Source: Harmothoe impar
Lineage: Eukaryota > Annelida > Polychaeta > Phyllodocida > Polynoidae
Assembly (NCBI GenBank): GCA_947462335.1
Contig: OX381705.1
Span: forward strand, 39,549,770 to 39,613,769
Direction of reading: 5' to 3'
DNA length: 64,000 nt
Shown here: positions 11,301-22,575 of the stretch, one piece after another
Layout: the number at the start of each line of letters is the position of its first letter
How positions within the stretch are numbered: the stretch's first letter is position 1
Position numbers and translations under genes: made by a program
Notes under the pieces: generated by a model
Database searches by the model: none
What the model was told of the DNA's origin: nothing
Seen by the model: only the letters and a program-made list of their open reading frames with translations

Positions 11301-13491
11301 CTGTATACCACACACATGTGAAATGTATACACTGCCCACATATATGGGGGCAATGTGGCCTACTTCATATATATGGGACATGCCGATATAAGTAGATATT
11401 TTAGGAGAAACCTTTATGTGTGCAACATGTTATACTGTCCCTATGTACATTTTTATTTGCTAAAAAATGGACGCTGCTTACCTCCATCGATGCTGATCAG
11501 CAGCTCTCTTTCCTGTACAGCCGCCATGCTGGCACTGGGCATGGCGATGCTGGCGTAATGCTCCTTTTCCAGCCGGTCTGGGTCGTAGCAAGACCATTTC
11601 CTATCAGGCCGGCCCCCACCCTTCACATCGGGTGGCTGCATTCCGTCTATACCTGTTGTATGAAAGCAGGTATAAGACAGGTGTGGAAATAATTTTTTAA
11701 AAAAGAAGCAAGATATCACTACTGTTCCACATGTGGGGTATAATAATGTATGGTAATTATTATGTCCTGTTTCAGTATGGCTCATACTACGTAAAAAAAA
11801 GATTACATTTTTTATCTTCCTTTATCAGTATCTCAGAGGAAGGAAAGGGAATAATATTACTTACCGAGGACTACGTCGACTCCGGAGTAGTCACACGCGG
11901 CCTGCTCCAGGTCATCAAGGAAATCTTTGGCATCCCTGCGACCGGAACCGGTGGGGTATTTTGCATCAATTCTCTGTTACAACAGGGAAAGCACATGAAT
12001 TTAAAATAGGGATCACTAAGTAAAAGATAGAAAAATCCTGTTCTGTACTATATTACAGGGTGTACCAAATACTTTCTTTATTCAGGAAACAGGAAGCAGA
12101 ATATAATTTTTCCATGTTCTTGGTAAGTTCTTGGGTAGAATTTATCTTGCTTTATTTTTTTATATATGGTCTCTACAATATTTGAATCACAATGTTCATT
12201 GGTGTTACAGCATAATAAAACCCAAAAATTTTACTACGGAGGAATATACTTACTTTCCGTTTTGCCTGCTGGCAGTAGTAGCCCAGTTTGTCCTCCACCT
12301 GTAGTACTGTCCTCGGCCTCAGTCCCAGGAGGAGACATAATCTGGCAAAAAAAATTATATGCTATACTTCATTACATCCATCAGGACAGAGTTTTTTGAT
12401 GACGTAACAACAGGGAGTAATACAGTGTTGGATACTGTGTAATGTATGGCAGAGTGACATGTTTTGTTTAATCTGTACATTTTAATTTGCAACAGTATAC
12501 ACTGTGTTTGGCAGAAAGATTTATAGGATATATATTAATTTTTTTTTCTTACCTGTGAGCTCTTTCCACGCTAGCTCTTTCATGGTTGCCCCACTGGTGG
12601 CGTCTTTAAACTTGCCACGCAGGACCGGCTTCAGATGGTTGGCACCCAGTATGAGTGCCTCGAGCTCGTCAGCCCGCCAATGGGCGCCTTTTACTGTGCA
12701 AGGATTTCTGGTGGAGTCCCTGGACATACTCAGACTGAGTTCACTGGCATAACCCGGTATGATTTGTCCCACATATTGTTTTTTGGTTAATTTGGATTTG
12801 GCTCTGGATGATGGCTTCTTTGCAGTTTTGGCGGTCGAACCCCGCTTTTTGTCATCCTTGGGCAACTGTTTCTGCTTTTTATGTGGGGGGGGGGGCACTG
12901 GTGTTGCTATAGTGCTCACTGGACGGGGCTTTTCCCTTTTGGCGGACTTCTGATCTCCTCATTTCTGCCAACATTTTTTCCATGTACCCAATCCTCTGGG
13001 ACCCCCCCATGCCTGGAAAATTGCTGGGGAACAAGTGTTCCAACCCCTGGTACCCTTCCTCCACCTCATCTTCCGATTCAGCGTCGGATGCATCTGGTCG
13101 GGGTTTCTGAAAAATTGAATGTGATCCCATGATTAAAAAAGGAAAACAGGCAACGTGAGGGAGCTGGATATGCTGCCATGACACCCCCCCCCCCTCGTAT
13201 AGCTAAGGTACTTCTTTTGCCCATACAACAAGATTGAAATAAACAACAGATAGAGTGTACACCTTCTGAACAAAAATTCATGATAGCATTTGCATTGTAG
13301 TAAAGCGAAATGGTACGTTAACACTGACAAATCGGTCACCGCGGGAGCAGGCACCGGTGAAAAGAAGAGAAAATTGAATGAAAATAGCATCATACATAAC
13401 AGAACGGATCGACATAGCTTAGTATGTGTATTATTGTACCATTATGCATCATATGACATGCTGTCCTTACCTTTTTACTGGCTTTTGGCAT
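8360..13491 (-). pseudogene. Harbinger SANT/Myb-like accessory gene, H1 copy (9 exons)
   Basis: Exons (minus strand, 5' to 3'): 13491-13471 (7 codons, starting MPKASKK), 13106-12553, 12341-12254, 11973-11865, 11652-11482, 11276-9479, 9261-9055, 8870-8769 and 8559-8360, all with GT-AG borders. Exon 2 carries the SANT/Myb-like trihelix block (HWRADELEALILGANHLKP). Exons 4 and 5 encode RIDAKY...ACDY and GMQPPD...CYDP blocks, also found in the second Harbinger. Exon 6 is a large, mostly coiled-coil exon with six YTEEEVQ-type repeats. Lesions: a frameshift at the poly-G run near 12885-12895, two frameshifts in exon 6 (near 10850 and 10070) and an in-frame TAA near 9131. Such proteins normally enter the nucleus with the transposase and help it bind transposon ends. 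Exon borders are inferred by eye from splice consensus and paralogue alignment. Confidence 0.7.
10150..10810 (-). repeat. Six YTEEEVQ-type protein repeats in the H1 accessory gene
   Basis: On the minus strand the motif Y/F-T/S-x-E/Q-E/Q-V-x2-hydrophobic-L recurs six times at about 31-residue spacing. The units alternate between two linker types, one PPTPVKK-like and one R-x-PRPTM-like, which suggests duplication of a two-unit block. Each unit looks like a short amphipathic helix followed by a proline-rich linker. I see no counterpart in the second Harbinger's gene. Confidence 0.7.
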
Positions 13492-13559
13492 CGTTTTTCC
13501 TGAGTTGTTGTCGTTTTGGGTATCGTTTTGGGTATCCCCGTTTTCGTCAGTCGCTTCCC

Positions 13560-13790
13560 GCTTTCAATGTCGCATAGTCCCGTATGGGTATGAATACGGG
13601 CATACCAATGCGTGATCCCGCATTGGTAACCCGTAAGCAGCGAAAAAATTCCAATTCCGTGTACACATACGGTCGTCATACGGAGGGGGAAAAAATTAAG
13701 TTTTTCGGCTTCCCAATGCAGGTCCCGTATACGGTCCGCATTTTGTGTCCGTATTTGTTCCGTATTGGACCAATGGGGAAAAACACCCCC
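13560..13790. repeat. Right terminal inverted repeat and subterminal array of H1
   Basis: It contains repeated CCGTAT/ATACGG and CCGCATT/AATGCG words, for example near 13580, 13606, 13619, 13668, 13677, 13726 and 13760. It ends in the inverted repeat ACCAATGGGGAAAAACA (about 13769-13785), complementary to the left end, followed by CTG at 13791-13793. Confidence 0.6.
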
Positions 13791-13793
13791 CTG

Positions 13794-14290
13794 GAGAGGT
13801 AATTATATGTTCTTTTGTATGAATCAAAACACATGAAAGCAATATTCGTGTGAAAATTATTCTTAATTAACTTAGGAATGAATATGATATGTTTTACCTG
13901 AGGTAACATAATATATTTTCTTACAATTATAAAAATAGATATAGCTTTCGAAATTCAAATACCAGTTATCATTTCCAAGTAAAAATTTCTCTGGATATGA
14001 AGGCAGATATCAAACACTATTTACAGTTGGTGTTTTGAATTATGAGGGTACCATATAGGTAACAGCTCATAGTAGACAGTATATAACTTTCATTCAGAAC
14101 TTTCAAAGTGTGAGAATTTTATTCCCACTATTAGAGATAGACATTTTTATATGACAATGTTATTGAACACACACTCCACAACTGGTTACTATCTCCGAAT
14201 CATGATTTCAATCATGGACGTGTGTACCTACGAATACAATTATTTTCACAGCATCATCGAAACATACTATACACAGGCACAATCAAAACA
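13794..14290. other. Non-coding remainder of the old Gypsy 3' region
   Basis: AT-rich sequence with no supported gene. By position it continues the spacer between ORF3 and the 3' LTR of the old Gypsy, whose other half lies at 5102-5567. Confidence 0.35.
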
Positions 14291-14956
14291 ATCAAACACT
14301 TCACATATCCCGAATAATGTGCTGGATCTCTTCCACTGTTCCGTTCCACTGGGTCAGGCCTATCCCGAACACAGTTATGAACTTCACGTAGCGGCCTGCT
14401 CCTCCACAGTGGCTTCTGCTGCCTTCGGAAAGGCCCGGGTCATTTTCAGTTCTCGTATGGCCTTCCCTAGCTCCTCAGTGAGCTCAGCGACGTTGCCTGG
14501 CTCAGGTTGGTCCTCGAGTCGTTGTTGTTCGAAGATGGTGGTCAGCCCCTCAACCTCCTTGCCCTGCATGGCCATAGCATAGTCTGCGGATGCCTTTCCT
14601 ATGGATGTGGCACACTGTCGCATGGCTTTCTGCTGCTCGAGCAGCCATCGGGTGAACAGGTTCAGTATGGACCACAGCATCAGGGGCTGTTACAGGCTCG
14701 AAGTAGTCCTTTGGTATGTGGAGGGCTGGTCGGAGATTTTAACCACTTATCACTAGTTCATACAATACATCAGGGTCGACCGAGGTGGGTGCCTTCTCCT
14801 TGACTACCCTCACAATGGGTTTGAAGGGCACCGTGGCTGAGGTGGTGCTTGTCAAAGTTGCTGGAGTGGCGCCGCTGGGGCAGTCGTAGTTAGTGTGGTA
14901 GTGACAGGGTTCGAAGTGGTCACTGGGACTGGTTCCACCACAGTCTTGGTGTCAAA
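14291..14956 (-). pseudogene. Old Gypsy ORF3, C-terminal remnant (distal piece)
   Basis: Minus-strand translation gives a Thr/Val/Pro-rich stretch (FDTKTVVEPVPVTTSNPV) followed, after frameshifts, by an Ala/Glu-rich helix-forming region containing LFTRWL, and then EELGKAIRELK. The intact ORF3 at 31445-34741 has a comparable Thr/Pro/Val-rich region followed by a helical region with LFTHGL at about the same distance from its LTR. Stops and shifts show it is dead. The right edge is where the LINE begins. The gene resumes at 22456-22575. Confidence 0.5.
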
Positions 14957-15026
14957 GGCGGAGAAAAATTGTATTCTGATAGAAACTACAAGATACCAAT
15001 ACTCCTCACTGCATAGTGTACCTGAC

Positions 15027-15689
15027 ATGCACCGCATTATAGATGGTGTAGATTTGGGAGTTGGAACTCCAACCCCTGACGAGCCCCATGCTCGCAGTGA
15101 ACCTGCAAACAGGAGAAAAACAAAGAACCCCGGTGTGCAAGACGAGTCAATACACATACAGGAGACAAAAGCTGGAATTATCTATCAGGGTAAGAAGGCA
15201 CACTTCTCTAATTGGTATCACTGTCAGATTAAGTTCGTGTATGAAGGCACAGAGAGAGTCTACTCGAGTGTAGAGCAGGGATATTTTCATATCAGACTCA
15301 GTATCCTGGGAAAACTGGATGTGGCAGCCGAGATTCTCAAAATGGCCGATCCCCGAAAAATCAAGGAGCTTGGGGATAAATTAGAAAACAGGGTGCCAAC
15401 TGATCATCGATTCTGGGGTCTTGAAAGGAATCTCATGTTGGATTTGATGACAGCCAAATATGGTCAGAATGACGCAGAAAGGGATCTGTTGATCAAATCA
15501 GGGTCAATTCCATTGACAGAAGGCACAGGAAGTCGTAAATGGGGATCTGGGTGGCCTTGGGATTCCAGGAATAAAAATGAAAAGTACAACAATCCGGCCC
15601 TAGCAATGCCAGGAAAAAATCTCCATGGGAAACTTCTGGATGAGGTCAGAGGCCATTATAGGCTTATAGCACTGGCGGAACATAAATGA
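15027..15689 (+). CDS. NADAR-domain protein (3' part of a LINE ORF1)
   Basis: The frame is open from 14895, but the first part of it is antisense Gypsy sequence. LINE sequence starts near 14957 and the first Met after that is at 15027. Residues about 48-215 form a NADAR (DUF1768, YbiA-like) domain: HFSNWY near residue 60, SSVEQGYF with the conserved Glu at 83, FWGLERNLMLDLM near 130-140, AKYGQN at 143-148, a Trp-rich W-x3-W-x-WD stretch at 172-179, and GKNLHGKLLDEVR at 196-208. NADAR proteins cleave N-glycosidic bonds of riboflavin-pathway intermediates or remove ADP-ribose from guanine. In a LINE the substrate is unknown. Upstream residues (R-Y-x-YSSL-x-SVPD) align with the end of the L1-like ORF1 domain of LINE-B, so the N-terminal coiled coil and RRM were lost by truncation. 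The frame is undamaged to its stop. Confidence 0.8.
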   Translation: MHRIIDGVDLGVGTPTPDEPHARSEPANRRKTKNPGVQDESIHIQETKAGIIYQGKKAHFSNWYHCQIKFVYEGTERVYSSVEQGYFHIRLSILGKLDVAAEILKMADPRKIKELGDKLENRVPTDHRFWGLERNLMLDLMTAKYGQNDAERDLLIKSGSIPLTEGTGSRKWGSGWPWDSRNKNEKYNNPALAMPGKNLHGKLLDEVRGHYRLIALAEHK

Positions 15690-15905
15690 ATGGAAACCAA
15701 AAGGACACAAGGGAAGGATTTGAAATTTGGTAGTAACCAATATTTGGCAATTTCGGTCTTAGGAAACTTATTTACTTAATTTGAAAAAAGAAATTAAATT
15801 ACATTAAACTATTATACCAACTTCCCGTTACATAAATAATTAATTAAATAATTAATGATTCATTTCTTTTTATTATTTTTATTTTATTTTACAGCTCTGA
15901 GAATC

Positions 15906-16703
15906 ATGTCAATCTTAGTGTCTGGGGACTCCAGGGCAGTGGACCTGGCTGAAATAGTGGCGAGTGCCTTGGGACATAGTGACTACTATGAAGTAAGTGA
16001 GTGTGCCAAGAGGTCAAGAGATATCGGTAAGATACAGCATTTTACACTGCTTGAAATGCAAAATCGTCATTATGATGTGGTGATTTTCTTGGCTGGAACA
16101 TGTGACATCACTAGGAGGAAGTACATCAATGGAAGGCGTGTGATTTACTACCCACATCCTAATGAGGCAACTTGTAGAGCTGTGGTGTCTGTTCGCTTAA
16201 GTGAAATGATCAGGAAGTGTCATGACCTATTTCCAGAAACAAAATTCATCCTATGCACATTATATGGTATGGACCTAAAGGTGTTCAACCACTCTGCTGT
16301 CATAGACCCAAAACAGCCCATGTTGAACAGATCCATAAAGCTTCTGAAAGGAGACATTAAGTATATAAATAGGCTGTATGATGTGCCCACCGTCAACCTA
16401 CATACCATCTTCCATCGCAACCGGTATAACAAAAACAGAGCCGGTAGAAAAACTAGTGCTCCCAGTAGGTTCGTGTGTCAGTATGACAAAAAGCTGAGAG
16501 ATGGCTGCCACCCAAAGTCTGATTATCAGAAAATGGTGGCTACAAGGATTGCCAACGTGATTGAAAAACTACTACCCATCCCACTTGCTGTAGAATTTGA
16601 CCCAGAGAATGACAATCTGTGGGACGTTGAGATAGAAGACGATGATGAAGACCCAGAATGGGATGTAGTCACAGATCGACTGCGTCAGATTTATCTAGGA
16701 TAA
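15906..16703 (+). CDS. SGNH/GDSL-hydrolase-like protein of LINE-A
   Basis: I choose the ATG at 15906 because the sequence before it is a T-rich tract ending in TTTACAG and the paralogue also starts MS-x-x-V. The in-frame ATG at 15855 would add a hydrophobic leader encoded by that tract. Motifs fit the SGNH fold: SGDSRAVDL near the N terminus (nucleophile Ser at residue 9), VVIFLAGTCDI (block III), and DGCHP near residue 205 (block V Asp-His). The tail is strongly acidic. SGNH esterase-like domains are known in ORF1 proteins of CR1-type LINEs, where lipid or membrane association has been proposed. The ORF lies 216 bp after the NADAR stop in the same orientation, as in LINE-B. It is intact with its catalytic-type residues. 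The substrate is unknown. Confidence 0.75.
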   Translation: MSILVSGDSRAVDLAEIVASALGHSDYYEVSECAKRSRDIGKIQHFTLLEMQNRHYDVVIFLAGTCDITRRKYINGRRVIYYPHPNEATCRAVVSVRLSEMIRKCHDLFPETKFILCTLYGMDLKVFNHSAVIDPKQPMLNRSIKLLKGDIKYINRLYDVPTVNLHTIFHRNRYNKNRAGRKTSAPSRFVCQYDKKLRDGCHPKSDYQKMVATRIANVIEKLLPIPLAVEFDPENDNLWDVEIEDDDEDPEWDVVTDRLRQIYLG

Positions 16704-17457
16704 TCAATAGCGGGTGTGACAGGTTAAAATAAATTAATTTGATAGTCCTCCATCACTCTAATAACAAATCCAATAATTTATACTCATATTTATAATCATA
16801 ATATCCACTTCACGTTTTTGTTTAAATTAGGAGTTATGTAATATGGCTTTAATTTTAGATTAACTTGTATGTCTCTAATCGATGTCTTCACCTCACAGAT
16901 GCAACTGCAAAAACTGAAAAAGAAATTGTAATTCTCATTGAAATGCTTCTACTCTTTTCTCCCTCGAACCAGTTAATCATTTTAATTCCCTAGCTCATAT
17001 CACATTAAGAAAATATTGGAAGTAGGGTCACGCCTCTTAGAAGTTATAATGATTTCCAGGATGGTACTAAGAAACGAATCTTCTTTTAGAAATTAAATTG
17101 GTTTCCTAGGTGTGATCTTTTCCTTCCTTTATAATTCGAAAATTTTCCTTCGCTTTAATAATAAATCCGGATGAGTCTGTATCCGTCTTGCTAATTCTCC
17201 TGGATTTTGTTGCATTATTCTGGGTTATTACAACAAGAAGTTATAATGACTTCTTACATCTGTATCTGTAACTGCAACTGCAACTAAACAAAATTATGAG
17301 TCAGAAGCGATATAGTGTGCTGACGATCTATCCTTATACCGCCAGTATGCTGTGCATTAAATACATGTATGACCATATCTAGGTGAGAAGTTATAACGAC
17401 TTTTCATCAACAAAGCCAAGTCATCATATGTAATGTCCATGAAAGAAGTTATAATGA

Positions 17458-17606
17458 GGAAAAATATTTATAGTAATATTTTGGATCCTGTAAGATGTAA
17501 TGTCTAGGATAAGGAAATGTTTTATAAACAAAAGGGTTTCACATATGTGGCCCTGATGGGTAGTCGGCTACTAACTCTGATATTTGGATGTTTTTTGTGA
17601 GAATTG
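17458..17606 (+). repeat. Direct repeat, first copy (second at 17813-17961)
   Basis: About 150 bp, from AATATTTATAGTAATATTTT to GTGAGAATTG, are repeated about 355 bp downstream with only a few differences (GGATCC versus GAATCC, AAATG versus AAAGG, one T in a T run). This is a local tandem duplication with a 355-bp period inside the LINE gap. Confidence 0.85.
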
Positions 17607-17812
17607 TAATGTCCAAGAAAGAAGTTATAATGATTTTTTTCTGGAGCAATTATTGTTACAAATATACAATTACGCAGCCGGATGATCATTTATGTCTAAC
17701 ACAAAATCGCATTATTGAGTTCAGAATTGAACCCGTTTATTGTCAGGGATCTACATGTGAACATTCCATGTCCATAGTGGCATATAGTGATAAGAGACTA
17801 CAAAAAAAAATA

Positions 17813-17961
17813 AAAAAAATATTTATAGTAATATTTTGAATCCTGTAAGATGTAATGTCTAGGATAAGGAAAGGTTTTATAAACAAAAGGGTTTCACATA
17901 TGTGGCCCTGATGGGTAGTCGGCTACTAACTCTGATATTTGGATGTTTTTGTGAGAATTGT
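17813..17961 (+). repeat. Direct repeat, second copy
   Basis: Near-identical to 17458-17606; see that entry. The duplicated block includes the phrase TTTCACATATGTGGCCCTGA and is followed by a long T-rich run. Confidence 0.85.
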
Positions 17962-18936
17962 GTTTTTTTGTTGTTTTTTTGAATTAACATTGTTTATTTG
18001 GCACATTCTGTGTGGTGTTTAGAACGTTTGCTGCTGTTGTTGGAATAACTTCATAGCGCATAATGCGTCATTAATTATCATCTAGTATCTATCTATTTAT
18101 CTATCTATTATTGGTAATTTGTATAGGGTTTGAATTGGTATTGTGCAACTTTAATTATGACGCACTAAGGTTGTTGATGGTTTAAAGATAAATGGATTGG
18201 TGACTACTACTGTTGTTGCTGTTGAACATTGAACATTATGACATTATGACATCTAAAGTACATTCTTCTTTATCCAGAGAAAAATATAAAATAAAAACTA
18301 TTAAATCTACCTACTGTCGATTTCAATCATTGTTTATTATTATTAATGTTTATATGCTCATAAAACATACATGTAAGCCTGTCTCGTCAATATCCCATTA
18401 TCACATTATCGCATTTTTTATCTCATCTACATTATCAACTTTTATCTGTGTTGTCTACCTGTTATCTATCTGTTATCGATTATTATATCTATTACATTTT
18501 TTGTTTTAACTGGTTGATGAACTGTCATTGTCTCCCATATGCTCCCAAAGGTATCCTCACCCCCATATCTCCTCAACTCCCCTTAAGGTCTGTAATATGT
18601 TATCATTGGATAATTTATGGATATGCCTTTTGGCACTAAAATTATGGTACATCCTAGACCTGTATGCTCTATTTGTTTTAATTAAGATTGAACCGGATTA
18701 AAGGTTCTGAGATTATTTATCCCGAAGTAAAGTCCCTTATTACATTTTGATCGAGAAGAACACATAGCTAAAATCCCCCGCTTAAACCTCTTGTAGAACA
18801 TTAAGTTGTGAGATCTACAAGGGGCGGTCTGGGCTCTAGTTTGGTAAACTAGAGTTTTTTTTTCTTCTTCTTCTTTCTTCTACTTCTGTCTCCATTGTTG
18901 TTTTTCTTTCTATTGTTATTGTAACTTTGACCGGGC

Positions 18937-21877
18937 ATGACGACCACAAGAGTCAACGACTTTCTGAGGACCGGAGGGCTGAAATTAGTACATATGAACA
19001 CACGGAGCATGTTTAAAAAACGACAAGATATTTTTGATCAACTAGATGGTACGGACATTGTGACGATGAGTGAGACGTGGCTACATCCTGAATATGACGA
19101 TGACCTGATATACTGGGATGGAATGAAACTTTTTAGGCAAGACAGAGCTAACAAAAAGGGAGGAGGAATAGTTGTTTACGTAAGAAATGATCTGGATTGT
19201 GAGGTTGTTATTAGAAGGGAACTAAATGTGAATAACAAAGATCTGGAATGTTTTGTATTGGACATAACATTGAAGAATGATACGAAAATGCAAATTGTTA
19301 CTGTATATAGACAACCAAGGGGCAACTAAGATAATTTTTTCCTGTATTTGAAAAAGCTAATGAAACAGTCTCAACAGGCTGGAGTAGAGCAGTGGATATT
19401 GGGTGATATTAATATAAACACCTTAAAAGAAGGTATACCATCCAGTGTGACTCTTAGTGACTTGTGTAAATTCAGAGGTTATCATAAACTAATCCACCAG
19501 TGTACACGTCCATTTGGAAATACTGTGTCTTGTCTAGATAATATACTTACATCCTATAATGGGGATATGTCATCTGGAGTGCTCAACTTTTTGGTCAGTG
19601 ATCATTTGCCTGTATATTGTGTCAAAACTAAGCTGAAAATTGAATATTTGAAAAAATCATTGCGAATTCGCAATTATAAATACTTTGATGTTGAGCTATT
19701 CAAAGATTGGCTTAGTGAGGCAGATTGGGATGAATATTACACTTACCAAGATCCTGATGTAGCATGGATGTTCATATTAAACCACATTGTTGAGTATCTA
19801 GATGTGAATTGCCCTTGGGAAACAATTGAGGTGCTAGATAAGAGAAATAAGTGGATGACCGGAGACATTCTTGGACTTATAAGAGAGAGAGAAGATGCTG
19901 TGGATGCCTTTTTAAGGACTAGAAAGGAAAGGTTCTTGATACAAGCCAAGAAGTTGCGTTGTAGAATCAATAAAGCCATTACATACGCTAAAGCTGAATA
20001 TATAAAGAACTCATTAGAGGAAACCAAAGATGATCCTAAAAAGTTCTGGCGTATAATCAATAATGTGCTGAAACCTGAAGTTGCTGTTGAACCGCCTCTG
20101 TTAATTGGAGAGGATGGTTTTATGAAGACAAATCTGGACTCTGTACAATATCTTAATGGGTTCTTTTCTGGAATTGGAAAAAGGCTCTCTGACAACATGA
20201 CCGCAAAAGGTCACCATGAAAGAATTCTATTTACAGAACCTGTAGATAGTGTCTATCCTAAAATCAGGGTAGATAAGGGTCTGGTTGAAATCCTTTTTGG
20301 TGAGATCAATATTAATAAAACCTCAGGGATAGATGGTTTGCGATGTGATATTCTAAAGTGTGCCTTGAAATTCTTAATAAATCAACTGACATGGTTGTAT
20401 CAATTAAGCTTTGACCAGGGTATTTTCCCAACCACTTGGAAGAAGGCTCGTGTGAGCCCGATTCCTAAAGCTGGGAACCCTAGGTTAATCACCAACTGGA
20501 GACCCATATCCCTTTTGCCTGTGCCATCAAAGATAGCTGAGAAGATCATGCATATTCATTTGAGCGATGTTCTGGATAAAAAAGATTTTCTCTCTGAACA
20601 TCAATATGGTTACAGACAGGGGAGAGGGACTGGGGATGCCATCTTTATGTTTTTGAATAATCTATATGAAAATAGAGACAGGGGACATCTGACTGCTGCC
20701 TGCTATTTAGACCTGAAAAAAGCGTTTGATAGTGTACATCATGGGTATTTGATTGAAATTCTTGGCACTTTAGGTCTGCATGACTGTGTTCTGAACTGGT
20801 TAATGAGTTACCTAACTGGTAGAGAGCAGTTCACAAGAATTGGTGATTATCAGTCAACCTCGGCTAATGTAAAATTTGGTGTTCCACAAGGATCTGTTTT
20901 GGGACCCCTGTTGTTTATCTTGTATATAAATGATGTTAGTCAAGTGCTAGGCAACCGAGGTCATTATATCTATGCTGATGACTTGGTTGTCTTTCATTCA
21001 GCCAATAGGATAGATCTAGTAAAGGATAGGATGGATTCAACCTTAAGACTGCTATCAAAATGGTTTATTGACAAAAGGTTAACTGTCAATGTTGATAAGA
21101 GCAAGATAACCTGGTATGGCTCAACCCAAAAACTGCCCTTGGAAGATCAAAGGTATCAATTTCTTTCTTGATGACTTTCCTTTGGAAAATGTTAGTTGCT
21201 ATAAATATCTAGGCCTTAAAATTGATAGTTCCTTGAGTCTAGTGCCAGCAATGAGAGAATTAACTAGTAAAGTCAATCACAAGCTCTTTAGGTTTGGGAA
21301 ATTTAGGGATGTTCAAACAGAACAAGCTGCGGTCATGGTATATAAAGCGACAATAATGAGTCAGTTTGACTATGGGAGTTTCTGTTTTGAAGGTATAAAT
21401 GGCGGGCTTTTAAAGAAATTAGACCGGATGCAAAAAAGGGGTCTAAAGGTTTGTTATAAAGGAAGGCAACTTAAGGAAGAGGAAATGTACAAACTGTCAT
21501 GTATTCCAACTCTGAAAAGACGGAGACAGGAGTTATTACTAACTTATATGTATAAACTCTCTCATAATGATAAAATGCTGGATTTAAGGCCTAGGAGAGA
21601 TGGGTTACGTTCAGACAAGAAAATACGATTTAATGTGCCTAGAGCAAGGAATGCTGGGTATACAAAATCACCCTTATACAGAGGTTCTGAATTGTGGGAT
21701 AAACTGGGGGACTGGTACCAAACGAGTAAGGACAAACTGACATTTAAACAGCTCATAAAAACTCTTGTGGATCTAGACAAACAAAACAAGAATCCATCTG
21801 ACTTGGATATGGTAGAGGTTGGGCCTCCAGGAGGGGGAAGGGTGCTCCCTTTGGATGAGTGGCCCATGCTGAACTAG
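18937..21877 (+). pseudogene. Endonuclease-reverse transcriptase of LINE-A (one stop, one frameshift)
   Basis: N-terminal APE-type endonuclease: HMNTRS, MSETWL, GDININ and VSDHLPVY blocks supply the Asn, Glu, Asp-Asn and Asp-His residues. The reverse transcriptase follows: KTSGIDGL, NWRPISLL, LKKAFDSVHH, GVPQGSVLGPLLF and YADD (near 20970), then a CR1/L2-like C-terminal region with C-x(n) and LDRMQKRG motifs. The frame is continuous except for an in-frame TAA at 19327-19329 within the endonuclease and a frameshift near 21140-21165, after which the protein continues to 21877. The family is non-LTR retrotransposon, Jockey/CR1 superfamily; the exact clade was not determined. Two lesions suggest a moderately young dead copy. 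Confidence 0.85.
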
Positions 21878-22455
21878 GACACTGTTATAGTGACAGGGTC
21901 AGGTTCAGTGGGGCACACTGGTCCAAAAAACATGTAATAGCATGTAATAATTGTAATAATTATGATGTCATAATCGCCAGGGTGTGCAGTTATCCAAATC
22001 CAATTCTTGTCTCTAATCTGATCTGGTCTTTCTACTTTTTGCTCGTCCATGGTCAAATTAATCTTGTCTTATATGGATATTCTGCCCATGATATCATGTG
22101 TGATGCTTAATGCATTTTGAGACTCTACATGCTCCCACTAGGTGTGCTCTCAATCGTGTACAGACACAACCCTCCTCCCCTCTTCAAGTAAATCAATGTA
22201 TAAATACTCGGTCAAGTTAGTCAATATTGTTATATTGTTTGTATATAATGTCTGCTAATTTATTTATTATTTTGTACATATCTACTGTATTGAACCATCT
22301 TTACATCATCTATATATACTCATCTTTGTCTCATCCTGAAATGTGGAAACAATTGTCGCATTGTAAAAACGGATAAGGAATCACCATTTATTGTCATAAC
22401 ATATACCACGAATTGTAATTTTTGTGATTTGGCAATAAAAACCCTTCAAAACCTA
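21878..22455 (+). other. 3' untranslated region of LINE-A
   Basis: Non-coding and AT-rich, ending with GCAATAAAAACCC (polyadenylation-like) and a short A-rich tail at about 22445-22455. Immediately after it the minus-strand Gypsy ORF3 coding signal resumes. Confidence 0.6.
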
Positions 22456-22575
22456 AAAAAAACAAACTAGTTTTGACTTCGAAGTGACTGTGGAGGCAGA
22501 GACCTTAGGCCCAACCTTCACACTGTGACTTGTCACTTCCGAAGTGGTCCTCTTCACTACCTGAGGGGTGCTTGT
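22456..22575 (-). pseudogene. Old Gypsy ORF3, C-terminal remnant (proximal piece)
   Basis: Minus-strand translation gives a Thr/Ser/Val/Lys-rich stretch (KRTTSEVTSHSVKVGPKV) of the same character as the piece on the other side of LINE-A (14291-14956). Both contain TTCGAAGTG words. The left edge abuts the LINE tail. At the right edge, near 22575, coding changes abruptly to the Mag-like protease, the second inferred inversion breakpoint. Confidence 0.45.

Larger units (their letters stand above)
5571..13790. mobile_element. PIF/Harbinger transposon copy 1 (H1)
   Basis: An 8.2-kb element bounded by imperfect inverted repeats sharing TGTTTTTCCCCATTGGT or close variants, with 19 of 22 terminal positions matching. 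It is flanked by CTG on both sides (5568-5570 and 13791-13793). It holds a multi-exon DDE transposase on the plus strand (5959-7748) converging on a multi-exon SANT/Myb-type accessory gene on the minus strand (8360-13491), the usual two-gene plan of Harbinger elements. Both genes carry disabling lesions. It sits inside the 3' region of the older ORF3-type Gypsy. Confidence 0.8.
16704..18936 (+). other. Long non-coding gap between SGNH and EN-RT of LINE-A
   Basis: AT-rich, with no supported ORF. It contains five copies of GAAGTTATAA followed by T/C-GA (near 17040, 17238, 17386, 17446 and 17620), a 150-bp direct duplication, and a T/C-rich tract (18855-18890) just before the EN-RT start. LINE-B has a shorter gap of about 800 bp at the same place. 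Confidence 0.5.
14957..22455 (+). mobile_element. CR1/L2-like LINE with NADAR and SGNH domains (LINE-A), 5'-truncated
   Basis: It consists of a truncated ORF1 with a NADAR domain, an SGNH hydrolase ORF, a 2.2-kb gap, an endonuclease-reverse transcriptase ORF, and a 3' end with AATAAA-like and A-rich sequence (about 22430-22455). Order and spacing match LINE-B at 43.5-50.76 kb. Similarity of ORF1 to LINE-B starts inside its C-terminal domain, so the insertion is 5'-truncated near 14957. It splits the old Gypsy ORF3. No clear target duplication was seen. Confidence 0.75.

Noticed and set aside
14895..15026. Upstream start of the NADAR ORF at 14895
   Set aside because: This part is the complement of degenerate Gypsy ORF3 sequence. 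The LINE itself begins near 14957, so the longer frame is chance read-through across an insertion junction.
15855..15905. Signal peptide on the LINE-A SGNH protein
   Set aside because: The hydrophobic leader is encoded by a low-complexity T-rich tract, and the paralogue starts at the position equivalent to 15906.
14957..16703. NADAR and SGNH ORFs as intronless host genes
   Set aside because: Both domains recur in the same order before EN-RT in LINE-B, and LINE-A ORF1 sequence aligns with LINE-B upstream of NADAR.
18061..18120. Possible tRNA or small RNA gene near CATCTAGTATCTATCTATTT
   Set aside because: This is a simple CTAT microsatellite; no cloverleaf or A/B boxes could be drawn.
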